Below are positions 57,202 through 64,000 of a DNA stretch of 64,000 nucleotides, in pieces. The notes beneath the pieces were generated by a model, which was not told where the DNA came from, ran no database searches, and saw only the letters and a list, made by a program, of their open reading frames with translations. The DNA is from Carallia brachiata (lineage: Eukaryota; Streptophyta; Magnoliopsida; Malpighiales; Rhizophoraceae), in NCBI GenBank assembly GCA_021464245.1, contig JADCRB010000064.1, positions 3,589,455-3,653,454 of the forward strand. The letters are read 5' to 3'. Positions within the stretch are counted from its first letter, which is position 1, and each line of letters starts with the position of its first letter. The translations under genes and the position numbers were made by a program.

Positions 57202-57771
57202 ATGGCAACAGCCACTCTACAGTCAAACAGGCCTCTCACGCTCTCCTTCCCAACTTCTTCCCCTTCAAACACCAAACACCTTTTCTCCCTCGAATTCCCA
57301 CTCCGCCCCACATTCCCCCGCCATCGATCCTCCATCACCCGCCTCCGTCCCATCTCCGCCGTCTCTGCCCCCGAGAAAATCGAGAAGCTCGGCGCCGAAA
57401 TCTCCTCCTTGACCCTCGAGGAAGCCCGCACCCTCGTCGACTACCTCCAGGAGAAGCTCGGCGTCTCCGCTGCCGCCTTCGCCCCCGCTGCCGCCGTTGC
57501 TGTCGCTCCCGGTGCTGCCGGAGCAGGCGAGGCCGCGGCGGCCGCGGTCGAGGAGAAGACGGAGTTCGACGTGGTCATCCAGGAAGTGCCGAGCAATGCG
57601 AGGATTTCAGTGATTAAGGTGGTTAGGGCATTGACGAACCTGGCCCTGAAGGAGGCCAAGGATCTAATTGAAGGATTGCCCAAAAAATTCAAAGAGGGAG
57701 TGTCGAAAGACGAGGCCGAGGAGGCCAAGAAGCAGCTTGAAGATGCTGGCGCCAAGGTTTCCATTGCTTGA
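57202..57771 (+). CDS. RPL12: Chloroplast 50S ribosomal protein L12 (bL12c)
   Basis: Stalk protein of the plastid ribosome that recruits and stimulates translational GTPases. Intronless, 189 aa. The first ATG of the frame is at 57202 ([12 protein letters not shown]); an upstream in-frame GTG at 57190 is not a likely start. Residues 1 to about 57 are a Ser/Pro/Arg transit peptide, with the mature protein beginning near [12 protein letters not shown]. The N-terminal dimerisation domain ([20 protein letters not shown]) is joined by an Ala/Gly/Val hinge (residues about 95-120) to the globular C-terminal domain ([45 protein letters not shown]). Codon third positions are GC-rich compared with neighbours, as expected for a highly expressed plastid ribosomal gene. 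Confidence 0.97.
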   Translation: MATATLQSNRPLTLSFPTSSPSNTKHLFSLEFPLRPTFPRHRSSITRLRPISAVSAPEKIEKLGAEISSLTLEEARTLVDYLQEKLGVSAAAFAPAAAVAVAPGAAGAGEAAAAAVEEKTEFDVVIQEVPSNARISVIKVVRALTNLALKEAKDLIEGLPKKFKEGVSKDEAEEAKKQLEDAGAKVSIA

Positions 57772-58756
57772 ATTTCTTTTTTTTTTTTCTGTTGTTTCTT
57801 CAGTGGGGAGGGGGAAAAGGGATCTGTAGCTGCCTGTGGGTGGTGGTTTCTTAGTTGAGTACAGTGAATTGTATCCCTTTAATTTCAGCGCAATTTAAGC
57901 CAAAAAGAAATTCGCTATTTGAAATTCTTTTTTCTTCTTCTCCCTCTTTTGATTTCTTCGTTGGCTCTACATGGAAATTCACATTGCAAGTTTCGAAGAC
58001 AATGTAATGTTTATAATGATTTCACAGCTCTTAGAATTGCAACTGCCATTTTTCTTTTACATTTTTTTTCTCCTCCTGTCTTGAAATATTGTTCTTCCGT
58101 GAAAAAAAAAAAAAAAAAAAAACGTGGACTTGAACGGTTCAGGATTTGCCATTGCAACCTCTGAAACAACATGATGTTTATTTGTTTGATTCTCGAGGAT
58201 ATGAATGGTATTGCGACAGTCCGAGGTAACAATAGGAAGCTTAAACTTATTTAAAAAAAAAAAAAAAAAGCCCTACTCCAACACTATCTCCACTGCCGTA
58301 GGAGATTGCACAAGTATGCACACAATGCTTGTTTACAAACACCACCCTGAGCGCATGTCAAGCCCGCCTGCAAGGAATCATTCCGCAGATCATCTGGCCA
58401 GGGTAAAATTTCTCATCTTTTCTCCTAAAAATCCCGTTGCCTCAGGCCCCATCCTGTAAAGAGGAGAAGCGCGATTTTGGTAAGCCTTTGGACATCAAAG
58501 TAAAGCTTGTTGTTGAGGCCCTCAGGATTCTGATTGATGTCCGAGATATTAATTTCTGCTCATTCGAACTTGTTACAAACCAGTAATAAAGAGAACGACC
58601 GACGGATGCCTCTGGCTGGCGTTGATTTGGGCCACATTTTGCCCTCGCGACAGCAGCCCACCAAATCTTGGGTGGACTACGAAAATGATGCCTTTCTCCT
58701 GCAATAGATGAGCAGTGAAGATGAAATCTGGTCCCAACATAAGCTGCACCGGATCC
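57772..58756. other. Intergenic region between convergent RPL12 and RST1
   Basis: 3' flanks of the two genes. It has T and A homopolymers (57777, 58099-58120, 58251-58270) but no supported gene or RNA. Confidence 0.6.
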
Positions 58757-61700
58757 TTAACTGACCAGCATGTTAGCAAGTTTGAGCTGCTTCTCTATTG
58801 GTAAGTGCTTTTTTAGACATACACAGGTATGATGCAGTACTTGCAAAAGGAATCCAGCCATGTCATTTTCACATTCATCAATGGAATGTGAGCTGAGTGT
58901 ATCGTCAAAGAATCCCATGTGAGAAACCCAGTGGTAAATGCGTTCTGTTGATGCCCATAGTTTAGAAACAACGGATTCTGCAATGGGTTCCCAGCCTGGT
59001 TCGGTCAGAAGAGATGTAAGAGTAACAGGTAGATCACTCAACACAGTTGTTGGGTCCACAGTGAGCAGAGGCATATATTTGCAGCAGCTACTAGATAACA
59101 GACCAATGCACTGCAGTGCCTGCAGGAGAAGAAGGCGGGGGAAAAATTAATTAAGTAGTGTAAGGCAAAGGGAAAATTCGAGCTACTAGCTATACTTTGG
59201 GGCCCCTTATTCTCTTATTCAATGGACATACACAAGTAACATGCATAATCTGCAATCATTCTTGTAAATGCATCCACAAACAAATCCTAATGTACTAGAC
59301 AAATGGATAAAATAGTGACCATTATGGAAGAAAACATTCTCTTTCATCCCAATTCAGTTTGGCGACAATGTCACGGCAACTATAGCACCCATACACAGAT
59401 ATAGTCAGCGGGGACTCAGAAGGACATAATTCTCCTCTACTCCTCAAAGAATGTATCACCTATGCATTCCACCTCATTAATATCAAGAACACTATGCTAC
59501 TCAGCAAGAGTAGATATAATTCCTCTGTAGACAATAAATGAAAAATCTTTTAGAAATGGACCTATCAGCGTGTTTTGCAATAGCATAGATGTATACCGTG
59601 GAAGGATAGCTTGATATGCAACTGATTTCGACTGCATCAACAAGCCACTGACTCTTAAAACTTCTTTCTCCACATTGCAAAGCTGCCACAACTTCAACAA
59701 GTACATTCCAAGTGCCTGAAACCATGCAAGCATTACATGAAAGTAGGCTCCGCTGCAAATATATTGAATGGGGGGGGGGGGGGGGAGATGGATGGGATGG
59801 CAATTCATATTAAACATACTCGTTTTATCAACCTTTGAACTTTTCATACTTTTCCAATCATGTCTACCATGTAGAGAAACTCACCGTATGCCTTTGAGTT
59901 CAATATATAGGACTTTAGTCGACCGATCTCGGTCAAAGGAGGGAACCAACCCTAACAAGTTTTGCTTTTGCTAGAACCCTCTTTAGGACCTCCTTGGGTA
60001 GGCTATCTCCATGTGCTGGACCCACCACAGGAACCTGTGAGAAAAGTACATGGAGGTGTAAATCCTGCAAGAAAATGCTCACACAATTTTTATTAAAAAC
60101 ACTTTGACTTCGATGATGTTATCTCCGGAACTGAATGCAAGCAGCGTGCTTACCTGCAAGAAATCCAATAACCACTCCTCTTTAGCCTGTGCTAAGCATT
60201 TGACAGCCTCAAACCACTCTTGTGCAGAATTTGTCAGATCCACTCCTACAGTTGCAGCCGATTCTGACACAGGCAACAAGTAAAACAGCACCTGTATGCA
60301 CTTTTCAAAATTTAACATGTACTCTAAAGAGCTGAAAGAAGCCTCATCTAGGCAATGGTAGAGACCCTTCCAGCATGACATCCTCAGTGAACTCTTCTGA
60401 TCAGAATTGTACCCTTGATAAGAATTATCTGATGAAAAGAACGCGGTCACATCATCGAATAATTTATCTAGCCTAGAACCAGAGAATATTTTTAACAGGC
60501 CAGCCAGATGAATGAGCAGAAAAGACTGCAGATTTAACTCTAATGTCCTGAACCTGGACAGGTCATAGAGCTCATCAAGGAAAGTTAGGAGTGCCTCAAA
60601 TTTGTTTGCATGAGTTATCGAGAATCGCAAACATTCCTCCCTCAGGGTTCCCTGCACATGTACTGGATCTGCTGACAAGATCTCAGAAATTTGAGTTTCA
60701 TATTTCATACCGCGTCTAATTATTGATCCCCAATTCACGGCTGGCAATCTAGGTGATTGTAAAAGGCATCTGAGAACAGCCACTGCTGTTCCAACACACG
60801 ACATGTCACCTGCCTGAATATCAGAAAGCTTTTAAATAGTAACCACCACAACATTTTTGGAAACATAAATTCTCCATTTTTTGTATGTACTGAGGAAAGA
60901 AATTATGAAAGAAAAATATAAAAAGCATTTTTGAAATTAAGTAGTATGCTGAGGAAGGAAAATCATTAGTAGCCTTTGTTTAGGGCAGCAGCTACCTTCA
61001 ATATGCTTATCAACAGAGACTTCGCAGCATGAGACATACACAGTAAATTTCTTGCTGATAAATTTACCAAGTATAACATGATGTTACATAACAATATGAC
61101 CTCTAATTTTAGATGCAAGGCAGAGAATATATCATAAGGATAGCCTTAGATGACACATAATATAGAAGAACAGTAAAAAAGCACCAAAATAAAAAATATT
61201 TGGCAAGAACTTACCACAGAATAATTAAAATTCATTAGCCATGTGGACAACTGCATAAAAACTGTCGTCAGAAAAATCATGAGAGACTGTTTTGTCATCA
61301 GCACCATCAGTCTGAACATGATTCTCAACAATTTGATGATCCCTGGACCACAACAGATTTGAAGGAAAGAAAGAGCCCAAGTCGCATTTTGTTGCATTTG
61401 GAGGTCATCAGAATTTTGTGCAACAAGAAATATCTCTTGAACCAATGTTGTCAGATATGGTTCACAAATGGCTCGAAAGTAACGGACCCAAGATATAGGA
61501 TGACTCCTGCCAAGTAAGTGGACTTTTATTATTCAAAAGTCCAAGTTGCACAATTCATTCAAGGGGAGAAAAAGAAGATACCCACCTTTTGCTCACAACT
61601 TGTCTTAATTGAGGTTGAGAGATGGTGGCTGTCCACCAAAATCCCTGCACCAGCTCCCATGGCATTAACCACCCCAAGCATCCCACCCAAATGAATGGTG

Positions 61701-64000
61701 TAAGGGTAAGGATTAGAGTAGCATTTTCTAAATAAGTCTACCAAACCTTTTATGCGGTCAACTTCAATGGGGTGCACACCTTCTTTCATTATGCAGGCGA
61801 TAAGGTTTCCTGCTCCAATGCAAGATGCCATTAACAAGCTCTGATGGAAGGCACCAGATTTTGTAACAGAAACCAACTCAGATATGAGCTCACTATAGCC
61901 ATTCACTAAATTATCCATCTGATAGTCATTCATCATTTCCACTCTTTGGCAGAAAGGTACAATAGTGGGAAGTACAAGACAGGATCCTACTGACAAAACC
62001 TTTTCCAATCTATCCCCAAGAAAACTGGAGTCCACTGACAGAGAATCTACATGTGGAACCCATGATATAATTAAGTCTTTTATCTTAAGAATGGCATCAT
62101 GTGCCCCAACTCTGTACAGTGCATCAATAGAACTCCCCAAGCCAAGGACAAGGCCTGCAACACCCCATATATCTTGCTCCAAGTCATCACTATTACCATG
62201 CAACAACTGAGAAATCATCTCCATCTCACTAAGATAGTTGCCTTGGGGGAAATATGGAGACAGACTTTCTAGTATATCATATAAAGCTTGAGTACGAGGA
62301 CTTGCCATCAAGAGTAAAGTCCTAACAATCCTCCCAAGCAAGTCAACCTCTTGCATCTTGTAGCTTGCCTTCTCAAGGCGATTGCTATCAGCAGCTGTAT
62401 CCCTACCAACAAGATCTTTACATGAAAAGCCTAAGCCAACACCACATGCTCCTTTCACAAGTGTGCTTTTGCTGCCAATTAAAACCTGAAAGCACAGGCT
62501 GTCAATAAATTTAACGGCTAACAAAAGGGCAATGATTTTGCAGAATTAAGTTTGTCCAACGGCTAATCCCATGAGATAAAAACAATGAACATGCAGTCAC
62601 TTGTTCTGAAAAGCTTTCTCACAATGGATTCAAATGCAAATGTGATGTCTATAAACAGTAAGAAAATACAAATTTAATACCTCAATTAGTCCCGTGATAA
62701 TCTTAAATTTCAAACTATGATCAGTTACATGCAGGCAACTTAAGATCAATCCAAGAGATAATGCAGCTGACCACTGGCGATGTTCGTGTTCATGCTGGAA
62801 CAACCAATTCAACAAAAACTTTGCAGCAATTGCTTTTACGGCATGGGTAGACTGAGGCAAGACCTGACAAATAGCCAGCAAAGCATTCTAAGCAAGATAT
62901 CTTATTTTGGGATGGCAGGAACCAATACAGAATTTTGTGATTATTTCAGATAATTTCTGACATCTATCTCAGTCAAGAAATTAGTGACAAATACAAAATT
63001 TTGCAAGGGTTTTTTCACATTGTTTAGTCTCTTGCCTTGCAGAGTGCACCAATTGCCAGTGCAAGATTCTCAGCAGATCTTGGAATAGATTCTTCAGCAA
63101 GTCTTACTATAGTCTACACGGAAAAAGGAGAAAGAATAGCACTGTGATACACAAAGAATCTGTTCAAATTGGCACAGATAAAAGACAGAAAAATGGAGAA
63201 CTATCAAAGAATGGTAAACAAATCACAAACCTTCAGGATATCATTAGCAGCTTTGGTAGTCTTATCCGTTGCTATAGCTGATGCTTTAGTATCAAGGCAT
63301 AATACATTAGCCCTTAACCAACGCCCCATAAATGATTTCCATGATTGCAGTGAAAGCAGGGCCACAGAAATATTTCTTGAGAGTTGAACAGAAGCAGCTA
63401 TATCCAACATCGCATTCTCGTATCCAGCATGGATATCTTGTGACACCTGAAGACAATGTGAAGTTATGGTAATAAAAAATTCTCAAGAAGCAAACTTCAC
63501 AGTGTTTAACATTCAATTACTCTTGGCAGTCCTTGCTTGTTAGTATCTTTAGGAGTAAAGGACAGGCAGAAGAGAGCTGCACCAGGTAACTTTCCTGCAT
63601 TACTTTTTTTCCCTGCAAACCAAAAACCCATTTCACTGGCTGAAAAGTCACGCATTAGAAGATTGGCAACAAAAAATTTTAAAAGTCAGTGATGCAGAAG
63701 GAGTCAAGATTTGGGAATTTTGATAACAGCAGAAATTTGGGAAGCAATATTCTAGGAAAATCAAATCAGAAAAAATCCAAAATAATCTTTGAAGAATCTG
63801 AAACAAATCCATCAGTTCCATCAATTTTATCCTTAAGTGTGTTTTGTTTTGTTGACTTTTGTTTAAACATGTGATTTTTACTTTTTGTCTTTTCTGGAAT
63901 AGATTTCCTATAAATGTTACTCCCATTTCAGTTGTTCTGTAGAGTAGTGAATGTATTGAGATTAAAATTGAAAATCAGAGTTGAGTGTTGGTGGTGGATT
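58757..64000 (-). CDS. RST1: RST1 (RESURRECTION1)/focadhesin-like ARM-repeat protein, C-terminal half (5' end outside window)
   Basis: Large alpha-solenoid protein; in Arabidopsis RST1 is linked to cuticular wax formation and to bridging the cytosolic RNA exosome and Ski complex. Exons on the minus strand: 58757-59119, 59597-59715, 59885-60034, 60154-60813, 61215-61506, 61586-62485, 62681-62863, 63036-63113, 63231-63446 and 63521 to at least 63667; the next upstream boundary was not resolved. Recognisable segments include [91 protein letters not shown] and [19 protein letters not shown]. The intron 62864-63035 has a GC-AG border (AAG|GCAAGA). Four apparent single-base breaks (near 59945, 61468-61472, 61358-61360, 61257-61261) interrupt the frame; they fit assembly error better than decay because flanking exons are intact. 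Confidence 0.9.
59770..59785. repeat. G16 homopolymer
   Basis: Sixteen consecutive G in an RST1 intron, followed by a GATGGATGGGATGG stretch. Pure G-runs of this size are rare in plant DNA and are easily miscounted in sequencing. Confidence 0.9.

Overview
This is nuclear DNA of a core eudicot plant. Genes are split by many GT-AG introns, intergenic DNA is AT-rich with long A/T homopolymers, and the products include plastid and mitochondrial precursors, an RNA-directed DNA methylation enzyme (DRM2) and plant-type MYB, PPT and RST1 proteins. No prokaryotic, CRISPR or viral features were seen. I cannot name the species.

Layout from left to right: 3' end of the meiotic helicase MER3/RCK (+); mitochondrial-type polynucleotide phosphorylase (-, 16 exons); organellar NADP-isocitrate dehydrogenase (+, 15 exons); class I glutaredoxin with a CGFC active site (+); plastid phosphoenolpyruvate/phosphate translocator (+); R2R3-MYB of the MYB98/MYB118 group (-); WW-domain DEAD-box helicase of the RH14/RH46 type (-); DRM2 de novo cytosine methyltransferase (-); a gene-poor stretch of about 7 kb (45-52 kb) with a 58/59-bp minisatellite, a decayed polygalacturonase 3' end and SINEs; ARF1-class GTPase (+); tRNA-Pro(TGG) (+); chloroplast ribosomal protein L12 (+); and the 3' half of RST1/focadhesin-like (-), which runs off the right edge.

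The genes do not form one pathway. From memory of Arabidopsis gene positions, the order looks like an ancestral block whose members now lie in several places: PNP2, ICDH, RH46, DRM2 and ARFA1B near At5g14580-14670; RST1, MER3, MYB118 and RPL12 near At3g27670-27850; MYB115 and GRXC2 at At5g40360-40370; DRH1 and PPT2 at At3g01540-01550. The tRNA-Pro next to RPL12 is also reported in Arabidopsis.

Data quality: eleven apparent single-base frame breaks (one of them could be a two-base loss) fall inside otherwise well-conserved exons of MER3, PNPase, ICDH, PPT, RH and RST1, mostly in short homopolymers. DRM2, ARF, MYB, GRX and RPL12 read cleanly. Long-read assembly error is the simplest explanation, so none of these genes is called a pseudogene. 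Exon coordinates were worked out by hand from splice signals, reading frame and family similarity. I found no convincing new biological system. The most unusual items are the CGFC glutaredoxin, the duplicated UBA exon pair in DRM2, the repeat-expanded linker in PNPase and the preserved gene linkage.
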